Positions 31,934 to 41,463 of a stretch of DNA of 64,000 bases are shown one piece after another. Position 1 is the first letter of the stretch; each line of letters starts with the position of its first letter. The notes beneath the pieces are model-generated. The model was not told where the DNA came from and searched no databases. It worked only from the letters and a program-made list of their open reading frames with translations. The position numbers and the translations under genes are program-made. The DNA is from Dethiobacter sp. (GTDB lineage Bacteria; Bacillota; Dethiobacteria; Dethiobacterales; Dethiobacteraceae), in NCBI GenBank assembly GCA_018333635.1, contig JAGXTL010000032.1, positions 38,764-102,763 on the forward strand. The letters run 5' to 3'.

Positions 31934-32797
31934 CTAATTGCTTAAATCTGCCTTTCGCAGCTTAGTCACCTTAAAGCCCTCGCCCAGCACCTCATGGGCG
32001 TTACCCAAAATGACAAAGGCCCGCTGATCCACTTCCTGCACTATAGTTTTCAGACGCTGTACCTCTGACTGGGAAACTACTGTCAGCACCATCTCACGTG
32101 AGTTTCCTGTATAGGCACCTCTGCCGGAAAGGATGGTGGCTCCGCGATTTAGGTCCAGGAGAATTTTATCGGCAATTATCTCTGTATTCGAAGAAATTAT
32201 CAGGGCCGCTTTACTGCTGCTGATTCCTTCCTGCACAAGGTCAATCACCCTGCTGCTCACAAACAGTGAGATTAGCGCATACATGGCAAGTTCTAAACTA
32301 AAAACAATACCGGCCAAAACAATTACTAAAAAATCAACACTGAGCAGACTTTGGCCCATCGTAAAGCCGAACAGCTTGTTTAATACCTGAGCCGCTAAAA
32401 CCGTGCCACCCGTGGAGCCTCTTGCGCGAAAGACAAGGGCAACGCCCACACCCATCAAGGCCCCACCGTAAAGAGAGGCCAGCAGGAGATCTTTCGTCAC
32501 CGCCGGCAGAAATACCAGCAGTTCAACCATAAGCGACAGAGCAATAGCACCAAAGAGGCCGCGAGCAATAAAACTGCTGCCAAACAAGCGGGCTGCCAAA
32601 ATAAATAACGGCAGATTTAGAAAAAAGATGGTCAGTCCCACCGGCAGCCCAAAGAGATGAAAGAGAATGACTCCTAAGCCGCTGATTCCGCCGGCGGCAA
32701 TTTGGTTAGGCACAAGAAATAATTGAAAGGCGGCGGCCACTAAGGTAGTGCCCAGCAGGACGACGGCATATTCTTTACCAGCCTGATACTTGGCCAT
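31934..32797 (-). CDS. YitT family membrane protein
   Basis: Membrane protein of 287 aa with about five N-terminal transmembrane segments and a C-terminal soluble DUF2179 domain (about 205-285). The start ATG 32797 is chosen because it follows GGGAGGAGGTGCAGGC. The function is not established for the family. The position after prfB matches yvjA in Bacillus subtilis, so this is conserved synteny. Confidence 0.9.
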   Translation of the reverse strand: MAKYQAGKEYAVVLLGTTLVAAAFQLFLVPNQIAAGGISGLGVILFHLFGLPVGLTIFFLNLPLFILAARLFGSSFIARGLFGAIALSLMVELLVFLPAVTKDLLLASLYGGALMGVGVALVFRARGSTGGTVLAAQVLNKLFGFTMGQSLLSVDFLVIVLAGIVFSLELAMYALISLFVSSRVIDLVQEGISSSKAALIISSNTEIIADKILLDLNRGATILSGRGAYTGNSREMVLTVVSQSEVQRLKTIVQEVDQRAFVILGNAHEVLGEGFKVTKLRKADLSN

Positions 32798-32813
32798 GCC
32801 TGCACCTCCTCCC

Positions 32814-33924
32814 TTACCTTTGCTTCCCCGCTGTCTGCCGCAGGTAAGACTCAATCAACTCCTCCAGCTCGCCATCCATTACTGCGTTAATATTCCCTAT
32901 TTCCACGCCGCTGCGATGGTCTTTCACCATGGTGTATGGTTGAAACACATAGGAACGGATCTGGCTCCCCCAGGCAATTTCCTTTTGTTCCCCACGAATA
33001 CTGCTCATTTCCTCCAGTTGTTGGCGCTGCTGCAAATCGGCCAGCTTAGCGCGCAACATCTTCATTGCACGATCTCTGTTGGCATGCTGCGAACGCTCAT
33101 TTTGACAGGTGACGACAAAGCCGGTGGGCAGATGGGTAATCCGCACTGCTGAATCGGTAGTATTAACGTGTTGTCCGCCGGCCCCGCTCGAGCGGTAGGT
33201 ATCAATCTTCAAATCTTCTTGCTTAATCTCCACATCTTGCTCCCCCTCTTCCACCTCCGGCAAAACATCTAGAGAAGCAAAAGAGGTGTGGCGCCGGCTT
33301 GCGGCGTCAAAGGGGGAAATACGCACCAGACGATGAACGCCGCGCTCCGCCTTAAGATACCCGTAAGCGTTTTTCCCTTTTATTAAAAGTGTGGCACTTT
33401 TAACTCCTGCCTCGTCTCCGGGAAGCAGGTCCATAATTTCCACTTGATAATTTTTCCTCTCCGCCCAGCGGGTATACATCCGCACCAGCATGGCCGCCCA
33501 GTCTTGCGACTCAGTGCCCCCGGCGCCGGGGTGAATGGCGACGATGGCATTATGGTCATCATAACGCCCCCTAAAGAGCACGGCTAACTCCAGCCTGCCA
33601 ATTTCCAAAGCCAGGGAAGTCAGGTTTTCTGCCGCATCGACCCACAGGTCTGCGTCATCTTCTTCTGCCGCAAGCGTAATGGTCACGTCCAAGTCATCCA
33701 GCATCCGGCGCGCAGCCTCTATCGGTTCCACATCATCGCGCAACGCCTTCAACTGCTGGATATTTTTTTGCGCTTTTTCGGCATCGGACCAAAACTCCAC
33801 GCGACCCGAGTCTTCCGTCAACTTCTGGATAAGTTCACTCTTTTGAGCGACGTCAAAGGGAAACACTCATTTCGGTAAGACGCTCGCACAGCTCCTTGTA
33901 AGCATTTTTAATTTCCGCAGACAT
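32814..33924 (-). CDS. prfB: Peptide chain release factor 2, programmed +1 frameshift
   Basis: RF2 terminates translation at UGA and UAA. The gene needs a +1 shift: ATG 33924 opens a 23-codon frame ending VSL at CTT followed by in-frame TGA (33853-33855) then C, and the main frame continues with DVAQKSELIQKLTED. The joined product is 369 aa, the family length. The tripeptide region SPFDAASRRHTS and the catalytic GGQ in SSGAGGQHVNTTDSAVR are present. CTTTGAC is the classical autoregulatory shift site; the upstream Shine-Dalgarno-like stimulator is weak here. The start has an AGGTG site and lies 7 bp after secA. Confidence 0.96.
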
Positions 33925-33931
33925 CTTGCAC

Positions 33932-36787
33932 CTACTTCCAACAACATTTTTTATGTTTTTTCCCGCTTCCGCATGGACACGGGTCATTCCGGCCTACCTT
34001 CTTAACCGCACGCGACGGCGCATGAGCTGCAGAGCCAAGACTGGAGGGCGTATCATCTGTTACCGCCACTGCTTGGCGTTGCGGCGGTGCCGCAACCTGG
34101 ATGCGGTAAAGCAAACTTACCGACTCCTCCTTAATGGCGTGAATCATTTCAGTAAACATGTTATGCGCTTCATATTTGTACTCTACCAATGGGTTACGCT
34201 GTCCGTAGGCCCTCAGCCCCACACCATGCCGCAGTTCATCCATACTGTCAATATGGGACATCCACTTGGAGTCAACAGTGCGAAGAATCACTACGCGTTC
34301 CAATTCACGCATAGTCTCTACGCCGATTTTTTCTTCCCGCCCACTGTAGGCATCAAGAGCCTGGTTGAGAAAAAGCTCATGCAGCTCTTCCTTGCTTTTG
34401 CCCTCCAGGTCAGCTTTCTTCAGGCGCCGATGTGACAGAAAAATTCCTTCAGCCCAGGTCAGCAACCCTTCCAGATCCCATTCGTCGTCATACACTTTGT
34501 CGCTGGCATATTGCGCCAGCGCATCGTTTACCAGTTCGGGCAGCCATTCCAGCACCGTGCCGCGCAAGCTCTCCCCTTCCAGCACCCGGCGGCGCTGACC
34601 GTAGATCACTTCCCGCTGCTCATTAATCACATTGTCGTATTCTAAAATGTGCTTACGGATTTCAAAGTTGCGGTTTTCCACTTTCTTCTGGGCAGACTCA
34701 ATCGCCCGGCTGATTAACGGATGGTCGATAGGCGTATCTTCGTCTAATCCCAGCTTTTCCATGATGCCGTAAATATTGTCACCGCCAAAGAGACGCATCA
34801 GATCATCTTCCAGCGAGATATAAAACTGGCTGGAGCCGGGATCGCCTTGCCGCCCGGAACGGCCGCGCAGCTGATTGTCGATGCGCCGTGATTCGTGCCG
34901 TTCTGTTCCTAAAATATGGAGACCGCCGGCGCTAATTACCTTTTCCCGCTCCAAACGCGTCTCTTCCCTGTATTTCTCCAGCAACTTCTCATAACGAGTA
35001 TGAGCGTCGTCTTTTTCGCGTTCAGTCAGACCCGTTCTGCCGCCATATTCTTCCGGGCAACAACCATATTCCGCCAAAAAAACGTCTTCCGCCAGAGATT
35101 CAGGATTGCCGCCCAGCAAAATATCTGTGCCGCGTCCCGCCATGTTTGTAGCAATCGTTACCGCACCAAGCCGTCCCGCCTGGGCGATTATTTTAGCTTC
35201 GCGTTCATGATGTTTGGCGTTTAGCACTTCGTGCCGCACTCCGCGCTTCTGTAAATTGCGACTTAATTCTTCCGATGTTTCAATGGAGATCGTTCCTACC
35301 AACATGGGCTGGCCGGTTTTATGGCGCTCAATAATTTCCTCCACAACCCAGCGAAATTTGCCGCGCTTCGTTTTATAAATCACGTCCGACAAATCTTGAC
35401 GCACCATGGGTTTATTTGTGGGGATAGCAACTACATCCATGCCGTAGATGCTTTGAAATTCCGCCTCCTCTGTAGCAGCCGTCCCCGTCATGCCGGCTAA
35501 TTTTTTATACATGCGGAAATAATTCTGGAAGGTGATGGAGGCCAGCGTCATACTTTCCTTAGCCACTTTTACCCGTTCTTTGGCCTCTATGGCTTGATGC
35601 AACCCATCACTATAGCGGCGACCGTACATCAGACGGCCGGTAAATTCATCGACAATAATAATCTGTCCCTCTGTGACAACATAGTCTTTGTCCCGCTTCA
35701 TCAGACTGTGAGCTCGCAGCGCGTTCTCTACTTTCTTTTTAATGATGCTTCTGTGCTGAGTCTGAGCGGTTTCCAAGACCTGTTCCTCTTCCACATCTTC
35801 ATAGACGATATCTTCTTCCCCATAAAGACCTTTCTCAGCCAATAATATTTCTATTTGACGCTCGCCTTCATCGCTTAAAGTCACTGAGTGAGCCTTCTCG
35901 TCAACTTCAAAATGGGTATCCTGCTTCAGCCGCCGCACCGCACCGTCAATGCGGGCATAGTCGTCATGCTGCTTCTCTTCCGTTTTCATTTGTCCGGAGA
36001 TTATCAGCGGCGTTCTCGCTTCATCAATTAAGATGCTGTCGACTTCGTCCACGATTGAAAAATATAACTGTCTTTGCACCAGATTCTCCTGGTAAAGCAC
36101 CATATTCTCGCGCAGATAGTCGAAACCGAACTCGTTATTTGTGCCATAGGTAATATCGGCGTCATAGGCAACGCGTCGCTCTTGCTGTTCCAGCCCGTGG
36201 ACAATCAAGCCGACCGACAAACCTAAAGCCTCATAAAGCGGCCCCATCCATTCCCGGTCGCGTGTCGCCAAATAATCATTTACAGTAACAATATGTACAC
36301 CGCGGCCGGTCAGGGCGTTGAGATAGGCCGGCAAAGTGGCCACCAGCGTTTTTCCCTCGCCGGTTTTCATCTCCGCAATCCGCCCCTGATGCAGAATAAT
36401 ACCGCCCAAGAGCTGCACATCAAAATGGCGCATGCCCAGCACTCTGCGGCCGGCTTCCCGCACGACAGCGAAAGCCTCCGGCAAAAGCTCCAAGAGCGCA
36501 GCCTGCTCTGCTTTAAACAGTTCTTTTTCCGCATCTGCCAATTCCCGTTGTTCCAGGGCGTCCGCATTAGGAGGTAACGCTGCTTTCAGTTCAGCCAACT
36601 GCTGACGCTGCTCCCCTAGGGCAATATTTAAGCGCTCTCTAAATTCCGCCGTTTTAGCGCACAAGGCATCTGTCGGCAACGCTTTAATCTCTTCCTCAAA
36701 CAGATTAATCTTCTCGACCAGGGAGTTCACCTTGCGGATTTCACGTTGGTTTACATCACCAAGCAGTTTGGCTATCAGGCCGCGCAT
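33932..36787 (-). CDS. secA: Protein translocase subunit SecA
   Basis: ATPase motor that drives unfolded proteins through SecYEG. The product is 951 aa. Walker A is [12 protein letters not shown] (about residue 95-110), the DEAD-type Walker B is [15 protein letters not shown], the helicase C-terminal part includes [15 protein letters not shown] and [11 protein letters not shown], and the C-terminus ends in the zinc-binding SEC-C motif [21 protein letters not shown] 36787 lies eight bases after GGAGG; the longer frame from 36802 is rejected. A terminator hairpin lies just upstream, so it likely has its own promoter and co-transcribes prfB. Confidence 0.97.
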   Translation of the reverse strand: MRGLIAKLLGDVNQREIRKVNSLVEKINLFEEEIKALPTDALCAKTAEFRERLNIALGEQRQQLAELKAALPPNADALEQRELADAEKELFKAEQAALLELLPEAFAVVREAGRRVLGMRHFDVQLLGGIILHQGRIAEMKTGEGKTLVATLPAYLNALTGRGVHIVTVNDYLATRDREWMGPLYEALGLSVGLIVHGLEQQERRVAYDADITYGTNNEFGFDYLRENMVLYQENLVQRQLYFSIVDEVDSILIDEARTPLIISGQMKTEEKQHDDYARIDGAVRRLKQDTHFEVDEKAHSVTLSDEGERQIEILLAEKGLYGEEDIVYEDVEEEQVLETAQTQHRSIIKKKVENALRAHSLMKRDKDYVVTEGQIIIVDEFTGRLMYGRRYSDGLHQAIEAKERVKVAKESMTLASITFQNYFRMYKKLAGMTGTAATEEAEFQSIYGMDVVAIPTNKPMVRQDLSDVIYKTKRGKFRWVVEEIIERHKTGQPMLVGTISIETSEELSRNLQKRGVRHEVLNAKHHEREAKIIAQAGRLGAVTIATNMAGRGTDILLGGNPESLAEDVFLAEYGCCPEEYGGRTGLTEREKDDAHTRYEKLLEKYREETRLEREKVISAGGLHILGTERHESRRIDNQLRGRSGRQGDPGSSQFYISLEDDLMRLFGGDNIYGIMEKLGLDEDTPIDHPLISRAIESAQKKVENRNFEIRKHILEYDNVINEQREVIYGQRRRVLEGESLRGTVLEWLPELVNDALAQYASDKVYDDEWDLEGLLTWAEGIFLSHRRLKKADLEGKSKEELHELFLNQALDAYSGREEKIGVETMRELERVVILRTVDSKWMSHIDSMDELRHGVGLRAYGQRNPLVEYKYEAHNMFTEMIHAIKEESVSLLYRIQVAAPPQRQAVAVTDDTPSSLGSAAHAPSRAVKKVGRNDPCPCGSGKKHKKCCWK

Positions 36788-36811
36788 GCCTAAAACCTCC
36801 AATATTTATAA

Positions 36812-36838
36812 TACAAAAGGAACCTGGCGGTTCCCTTG
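36812..36838 (-). terminator. Terminator upstream of secA
   Basis: On the minus strand GGAACC-GCCA-GGTTCC followed by TTTT sits between the DUF5317 stop and the secA ribosome binding site. An A/T-rich -10-like TATTAT follows, so a secA promoter may lie here. Confidence 0.6.
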
Positions 36839-36861
36839 CAGAATCCAAACTTATTTTATCA

Positions 36862-37392
36862 TTATTTCTCGGCTGAAACAAGTCTGCCCCCGGCGAGCAT
36901 CCTCTGCTGGATAAACAAGAACATCCCGGCAACAAGCACAATATCACCCACACTAATCACCTGGGGGTAGGGCATCCAGAGCGGAATAATATCGGTTAAA
37001 AACGGTAACCGGCTCTCTGGAGTCAAAAGAGTATGTGTTCCGGTAGGCGTCACACTCATTCCGAGAAAGGCTAAGGCGCCGGGGGAGACGGGCATCGCCC
37101 CGCCGTTTGCCACGATTGCCAGAAAATTCAAGAGACTGCCTAAGGCAAAGAGCTTCATGCCCGGCGCGGCCAGATTTAACCACAAAACCCCAAGCAAAAT
37201 AAGATATGCCACGACCTGCAGCCACGGCGCCCAAGGCATGCCCCGGCTTTCCAGCACGGCCACCAGCGAGCGCAGCACCAGCACCAACCAGGCAAGCGGC
37301 AGCAGCTTTAAGCCCAAATCACTTAGCCGCTCTAATTTCCCGCCCCGCAGCAGTGCTACAGCCACCGCCAAAATCACACCTACCAGGATCAA
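36862..37392 (-). CDS. DUF5317 family membrane protein
   Basis: Integral membrane protein of 176 aa with about five or six hydrophobic helices and conserved loop residues (NGGAMPVSP, PQVISVGDIVLV), a pattern of the DUF5317 family found in Bacillota, whose function is unknown. It starts with TTG behind GAGGTG and overlaps the upstream HD-GYP gene by 4 bp, so both are probably made from one mRNA. Confidence 0.82.
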   Translation of the reverse strand: MILVGVILAVAVALLRGGKLERLSDLGLKLLPLAWLVLVLRSLVAVLESRGMPWAPWLQVVAYLILLGVLWLNLAAPGMKLFALGSLLNFLAIVANGGAMPVSPGALAFLGMSVTPTGTHTLLTPESRLPFLTDIIPLWMPYPQVISVGDIVLVAGMFLFIQQRMLAGGRLVSAEK

Positions 37393-38636
37393 CTGATTTC
37401 ACCTCTCCTTCGCAGCACTTTCACAAAGGCTTTCACCACATCCTGGCAGAACTGCGTGTTGCAACAGCGCTCAAGCTCGGCGACCGCCTCCTGCTTGCTT
37501 TTTGGCGTACTATATATCCGCGCTGAAGTCATAGCGTCAAAGGCGTCGGCCACACACAAAATCTTCGCGCCAAGCGAAATTTTCTCGCCCGTAATGCCGC
37601 CGGGATAGCCGCCCCCGTCAATCCGCTCGTGATGATGGCGCACAATATCGGCATGTGCGCCGATAAACTTAATGTCCTTAATAATTTCCGCCCCGACCTC
37701 GGGATGATTGCGGATTAAAATAAACTCCTCGTCTGAGAGTTTGCTCGGCTTATTTAAGATTGTTTCGGGAGTACTGATTTTACCGATATCATGCATCAGC
37801 GCCAGATACTCCAGCTTCTCCTGAAAATCTTCCGGCAGCTTCATCTCTGCTGCGATAGCGACGGCATGCTCCGCCACCCGCTCGGAATGGCCGTGGGTAT
37901 AATGGTCTTTAGCGTCAATCGCTTTTGTCAGCGCTTTGATTGTGCTGATATGTTGGCTACGCATCTCCATATAGAGGGCATAGGTATGACGCGCCAGCAT
38001 CAGCGGGATCATTAAAAGAACGACTGCCGGAATACCCATGCTGACGTAAATTGCGGCAATTAATACACCCAGAGGCGATACCGCTAAATAATTGGGGATA
38101 ACCCATCTGAAAACGATAAACCAGACGTTGAAGAATGACATCCTTTGCGCTAAATAAAATATACCCATTACCAGCACAAAATTAATAAAAAAGTAAACTA
38201 AAATGCTCATCATGATCGCATGAAAATCACGCAGCAGCGCAACTTGTCCGGTTATACCGCCGAAAAACTGATAGGCATAGCCGGCGCCGCCGGCGGCGAG
38301 AGTTAACTGAGCCACATTGAATAAAGGCTTATGCAGCGCCTTGCGGTGCTCCCATGTGCGCTTATGCAAAATTGTGGCAAAATTACCCCATGCCGCCGCA
38401 CCGGGCCCAAATAAAAGAGTTATCGCTAAACTGGCGGCATAACCAACAGAAACGGAGCCTTTGTTATTCGGCAGGGTAACATCAACATTTTCCAGCAGTA
38501 AGTATAAAATTATAAAAAAGATTGCCGACAAGCTGAGGAACCCCAGCGGATTATGCAGCGCAAGAAAGAGCGCGGCCGCGAAAATAACGGCGCTGACATA
38601 GATTTTTACCTCAAGCGGCTCTTCTTTAAACGACAT
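37389..38636 (-). CDS. Membrane HD-GYP domain protein
   Basis: 415-aa protein with six or seven N-terminal membrane helices (about residues 12-210) and a C-terminal HD-GYP domain. Catalytic motifs are complete: HGHSERVAEHA, LMHDIGK, HHHERIDGGGYPGG and ADAFDAMTS. HD-GYP enzymes usually hydrolyse cyclic di-GMP, some of them cGAMP; the membrane part may sense a signal but no named sensor domain is recognised. ATG 38636 follows GGAGGAAACTGTC. It lies downstream of the inverted-repeat segment with the micro-ORF (38656-38860), and no c-di-GMP riboswitch that I could recognise precedes it. Confidence 0.92.
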   Translation of the reverse strand: MSFKEEPLEVKIYVSAVIFAAALFLALHNPLGFLSLSAIFFIILYLLLENVDVTLPNNKGSVSVGYAASLAITLLFGPGAAAWGNFATILHKRTWEHRKALHKPLFNVAQLTLAAGGAGYAYQFFGGITGQVALLRDFHAIMMSILVYFFINFVLVMGIFYLAQRMSFFNVWFIVFRWVIPNYLAVSPLGVLIAAIYVSMGIPAVVLLMIPLMLARHTYALYMEMRSQHISTIKALTKAIDAKDHYTHGHSERVAEHAVAIAAEMKLPEDFQEKLEYLALMHDIGKISTPETILNKPSKLSDEEFILIRNHPEVGAEIIKDIKFIGAHADIVRHHHERIDGGGYPGGITGEKISLGAKILCVADAFDAMTSARIYSTPKSKQEAVAELERCCNTQFCQDVVKAFVKVLRRRGEIS

Positions 38637-38655
38637 GACAGTTTCCTCCAAATAT

Positions 38656-38860
38656 AAAAAAAAGGGCCGACAAAGTTAATTCTACCACCAACCTCTAATG
38701 TTTGCACCACCAGCGAGCACCAACGTGCCCAGGGCAACGATTGCACGAATAACTTTTGCCATTTTGAAAATCCCCCTTTGCGGTATCCTCTGCCGCGCTC
38801 CGCTACATGGCGACAGGCAAACCGCTCCGCTCTGGGGAAAAGGTGTCGGCCCCTTTTTTT
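38656..38860. repeat. Inverted-repeat-bounded segment upstream of HD-GYP gene
   Basis: The segment begins AAAAAAAAGGGCCGACA (38656-38672) and ends TGTCGGCCCCTTTTTTT (38844-38860), a near-perfect terminal inverted repeat of about 17 nt around a 205-bp interval. The interval contains one 26-codon ORF. On the minus strand the second arm is GTCGGCCC followed by eight T, so as RNA it could also be the closing stem of a large terminator. It might be a small non-autonomous mobile element or an attenuator; no flanking target duplication is obvious. Confidence 0.55.
38682..38762 (-). CDS. 26-aa hydrophobic micro-ORF
   Basis: MAKVIRAIVALGTLVLAGGA followed by NIRGWW and stop. The ATG follows GGGGGATTTTCAAA, a strong ribosome binding site at correct spacing, so translation is likely. 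It is a basic N-terminus plus one hydrophobic helix and a tryptophan pair. It could be a leader peptide for the HD-GYP operon (start 46 bp after its stop) or a small membrane peptide. I do not recognise a family. Confidence 0.5.
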   Translation of the reverse strand: MAKVIRAIVALGTLVLAGGANIRGWW

Positions 38861-38872
38861 ACTATGTAGATG

Positions 38873-39514
38873 TCAAATAGCGGTAGAGACGCGCCGGTTT
38901 AAAGCGGCAAGAGTGGCTCTCACCACAGCTTCTTTTTCATCCTGTTTAACAAGCGCCGTGCCAACCAAACATTCTTCCAGCGGGCCTTGGGTGTAGAGCA
39001 GCGTGGTTGCAATCAGGCTGCGCCGCCCCAGATGATAAAGAGCCACATCTTCCAGAAAAACGGCGCTCCCTGCTTCAAGAAACTCGCCGACAGCCGAAAT
39101 AGTGGCCTCGGCAAAGAGGCGCAGACGATTACTGCTGGAATTAACGCCGCAGCTTCTTCCCTGACAAGTTCGTTTCGCGGAAGTAAGCTCAACCATCGCT
39201 TCGATCTTTGTTCCCTGGAGGGAATACTGAATGGCGGAAAACTTAAAGCGCTTTCCCTGAAAGAAGGTATGTTCCTTGTTCAACTGCACAATTGAGATTT
39301 TTTTATGATCTAAAGCGATGCCCTGCTCAACACGCAGCAGCGTTTCAATATCCCGCACTAACTGCTTGGCATTCCGTGTATCTTCCGCCAAGACGTGTAT
39401 TTCATCAATTTCTTTGTTTGCGCCAAGGACGATATTTACCGAAATTACGTCGCGTATCTGTTTAATTAAATTTTCGCAGTCGGAAAGCCTAATCTCTTTC
39501 GGAACATCGGCCAA
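38873..39514 (-). CDS. Conserved-looking hypothetical protein
   Basis: 213-aa protein without membrane segments or a motif I know. The first 75 residues look like a small alpha-beta domain (SVNIVLGANKEIDEIHVLAE, ISIVQL), and the second half has a repeated hydrophobic pattern with small residues (AEATISAVGEFLEAG, GTALVKQDEKEAVVRATLAA). The start TTG 39514 lies six bases after GGGAGGG; the TTG at 39520 touches the ribosome site. It precedes the HD-GYP gene in the same orientation, separated by the inverted-repeat segment, so a shared job is possible but unproven. Confidence 0.7.
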   Translation of the reverse strand: MADVPKEIRLSDCENLIKQIRDVISVNIVLGANKEIDEIHVLAEDTRNAKQLVRDIETLLRVEQGIALDHKKISIVQLNKEHTFFQGKRFKFSAIQYSLQGTKIEAMVELTSAKRTCQGRSCGVNSSSNRLRLFAEATISAVGEFLEAGSAVFLEDVALYHLGRRSLIATTLLYTQGPLEECLVGTALVKQDEKEAVVRATLAALNRRVSTAI

Positions 39515-39647
39515 TACCAACCCTCCCTCTCTTTTGTTGTTTTACTTATTCCCGCCGAAGTCTAGGACCCTGTCATTAATTTGCTATATTAGTATCTTTA
39601 ACTATAGTTCGACCAGTTAACAGAAAATCCTTCTTTATTCTCTGCGG

Positions 39648-40760
39648 TCATGATAATAAGCAGCCTATTTCTTCCACCAACGCCCAGACACAACCTGAAA
39701 CCAAAGAGTGTCCACCCAGCAAAATCGGAATGGCGCACTGGGCGGCTTCCCGGGTAAATTCCCGCACAAATTCATCCTCTACCCGTTCATGCAGGCCTAA
39801 ATCGGAGTAGAAGCGATCGGCATCGCTCAGCGGCTTTTTCAAATGGGCAAAAATCACCCGCGTATCAATCAAAGCTGCCTGCACCGTTCTTTCCAAAAAA
39901 CCAAAAAACCGAGCCGGACCAATTTCTTCCAGCCAGTAGCCCAACAAGGATACCACTTGATTTCTCTCCAGCCGACCCAAAGATTTCATGCCTCGCTCTT
40001 CGGAAAACACACGCAGCCTTACTTTAAAATTCTGATTAAGCAGGGCTATGGCCGGTGCGCCGACGCGGCCGATCAGGGCCACATCGGGATATTGGCCTCG
40101 CAGCACTTCCTTTAGCAGCTTAATGCTGTCAGTATTAAGCTGCAGCGCAGAGAGGGCTGTTCGCAATGCCGGGCCGCCAAAAGGGGAATCGGCTAAAACG
40201 AGCAAGTCGGTGGGAGTGTCAATATCAAACTGTGTCCCCAGCGTGGTCGGCAACAGGCACTGTTCAAAGCCTGCGGCGTAGCGCAAAAGCAAGACGAGCG
40301 CATTGTCTGTAGCAGGGAGCGGGTAATGCTTTAACACTGTCGTCGGGTTAAAAGCCAACATATCGGCAGACTGCACATTGTTTGTCACATAGCGCCCTTC
40401 TTTGCCTAGCACCGACCGCACCGCATCAGTCAATTCAGCTGGAGTGATGAGGGGTACGGCAGCGCCCCCAAGACATAAGACGGCTTTAAGGCGGTAGCGT
40501 TCCACCAAACCTAAAAGTTCGCGGCCGAAATGAAAATCTGCCGGAGCTGTATTATTTAGTACCGGACAAATCCGCTCGTCCGCCCAAAGAGACAATTCCG
40601 GCCGGTTCGTCACCAGAAACACTCTGTTCACATCCGGCAGAGCCAGGATTTTTCTTAAATTATCATGAAGTGCGGCGTGACGGGCGCATACCAACAATTC
40701 CTCCACCGGACTGTTCGTCTGATTCCCTTCAAAAATTACCACATCCAGTTTGGATTTCAT
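39648..40760 (-). CDS. Hypothetical protein with nucleotidyltransferase-like features
   Basis: 370-aa protein I cannot name with certainty. The N-terminal half has alternating strands and helices with LVTNRPEL, VLCLGGAAVPLIT and FDIDTPTDLLVLADSP; the DIDTPxDL pattern is typical of MobA/CofC-like nucleotidyltransferases. The canonical N-terminal GGxxxRMG loop is missing, so enzymatic activity is doubtful. The C-terminal half is helical. ATG 40760 follows AGGAGGTAAAAG. It lies between the hpf terminator and the 38873 gene and may be co-transcribed with the latter. Confidence 0.65.
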   Translation of the reverse strand: MKSKLDVVIFEGNQTNSPVEELLVCARHAALHDNLRKILALPDVNRVFLVTNRPELSLWADERICPVLNNTAPADFHFGRELLGLVERYRLKAVLCLGGAAVPLITPAELTDAVRSVLGKEGRYVTNNVQSADMLAFNPTTVLKHYPLPATDNALVLLLRYAAGFEQCLLPTTLGTQFDIDTPTDLLVLADSPFGGPALRTALSALQLNTDSIKLLKEVLRGQYPDVALIGRVGAPAIALLNQNFKVRLRVFSEERGMKSLGRLERNQVVSLLGYWLEEIGPARFFGFLERTVQAALIDTRVIFAHLKKPLSDADRFYSDLGLHERVEDEFVREFTREAAQCAIPILLGGHSLVSGCVWALVEEIGCLLS

Positions 40761-40775
40761 CTTTTACCTCCTAAC

Positions 40776-40837
40776 AAAAAACTACCCCTTCACGTATTTT
40801 ACACCGTTATCCCGGCTCCGCAAAGGGGTAGTTTTTT
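40776..40837. terminator. Strong terminator after hpf
   Basis: AAAAAACTACCCCTT and AAGGGGTAGTTTTTT form perfect 15-nt arms with a 32-nt loop. On the minus strand it ends the hpf transcript with six T; it is symmetric and could work both ways. Confidence 0.8.
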
Positions 40838-40843
40838 GTCTAG

Positions 40844-41374
40844 CTATTTCAGCGTCGGTTCGATCAAGCCATATTTACCGTCTTTTCTGCGATATACCAC
40901 ATTTACTTCATCGTTTTCCCCATTGGCGAAAACATAAAAATCGTGCCCAAGCAGATTCATCTGGAGAATAGCTTCTTCCACCGGCATGGGCTTCACCCCA
41001 AAACGCTTTCTCCTGATAACTGCAAACTCGTCTTCCTCATCTACCTTGGGCAAGTGGCTTAATTCTCTGATTCCGCCGCCCTGACGTGATTTCCTGTTAA
41101 TGCGGGTTTTATATTTGGCAATCTGTCTCTCTAGCTTATCGACCACCAAATCAATGGAAGCATACATATCAGCGGTATCCTCTTCAGCCCGAAGCAGCAA
41201 ACCGTTTACCCCGGCAGTAACTTCCACTTTATGCAGGCCTCGTTCTACCGAAAGCGTGACCTGGGCATCTGCATCCGCAGCAAAATATTTGTCTATCTTG
41301 CCAATCCTTTTTTGCACATGTTCTCTCAACGCGTCAGTTACCTCAATATTCTTGCCGCGTATAGACAATTTCAT
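40844..41374 (-). CDS. hpf: Ribosome hibernation promoting factor, long form
   Basis: 176-aa long HPF (YvyD/RaiA type). The N-terminal domain (1-100) binds in the decoding region (MKLSIRGKNIEVTDALREHVQKRIGKIDKYF), and the C-terminal domain (about 118-174, RRKRFGVKPMPVEEAILQMNLLGHDFYVF) dimerises to make 100S ribosomes. Upstream, a sigma-H-like promoter is present (41405-41433); yvyD in Bacillus subtilis is also under sigma-H and sigma-B. A terminator follows, so it is probably monocistronic. The hpf-secA neighbourhood is conserved, with a few extra genes between here. Confidence 0.95.
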   Translation of the reverse strand: MKLSIRGKNIEVTDALREHVQKRIGKIDKYFAADADAQVTLSVERGLHKVEVTAGVNGLLLRAEEDTADMYASIDLVVDKLERQIAKYKTRINRKSRQGGGIRELSHLPKVDEEDEFAVIRRKRFGVKPMPVEEAILQMNLLGHDFYVFANGENDEVNVVYRRKDGKYGLIEPTLK

Positions 41375-41404
41375 GGGCTCAACTCCCTTCCAGCTTATAA
41401 TTAG

Positions 41405-41433
41405 TATTTACCCCAGCAGCAGTAAAATCCTGC
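41405..41433 (-). promoter_or_regulatory. Sigma-H-like promoter of hpf
   Basis: On the minus strand GCAGGATTT (matches RnAGGAwWW) is followed after about 12 nt by GGTAAATA, one mismatch from RnnGAATww. The arms CCAGTGCAG and CTGCTGCTGG around it can also form a hairpin, so an RNA element is the alternative. Confidence 0.45.
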
Positions 41434-41463
41434 ACTGGAAAGATTAACAAAAAAATAAATTAG

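Noticed and set aside
33842..33924. prfB as a frameshifted pseudogene
   Set aside because: The break coincides exactly with the conserved CTTTGAC recoding site of RF2 and both parts match the family.
38763..38872. Cyclic di-GMP riboswitch ahead of the HD-GYP gene
   Set aside because: Only short resemblances (such as CAGGCAAACC on the plus strand, the wrong orientation) are found; the aptamer core is not present on the transcribed strand.
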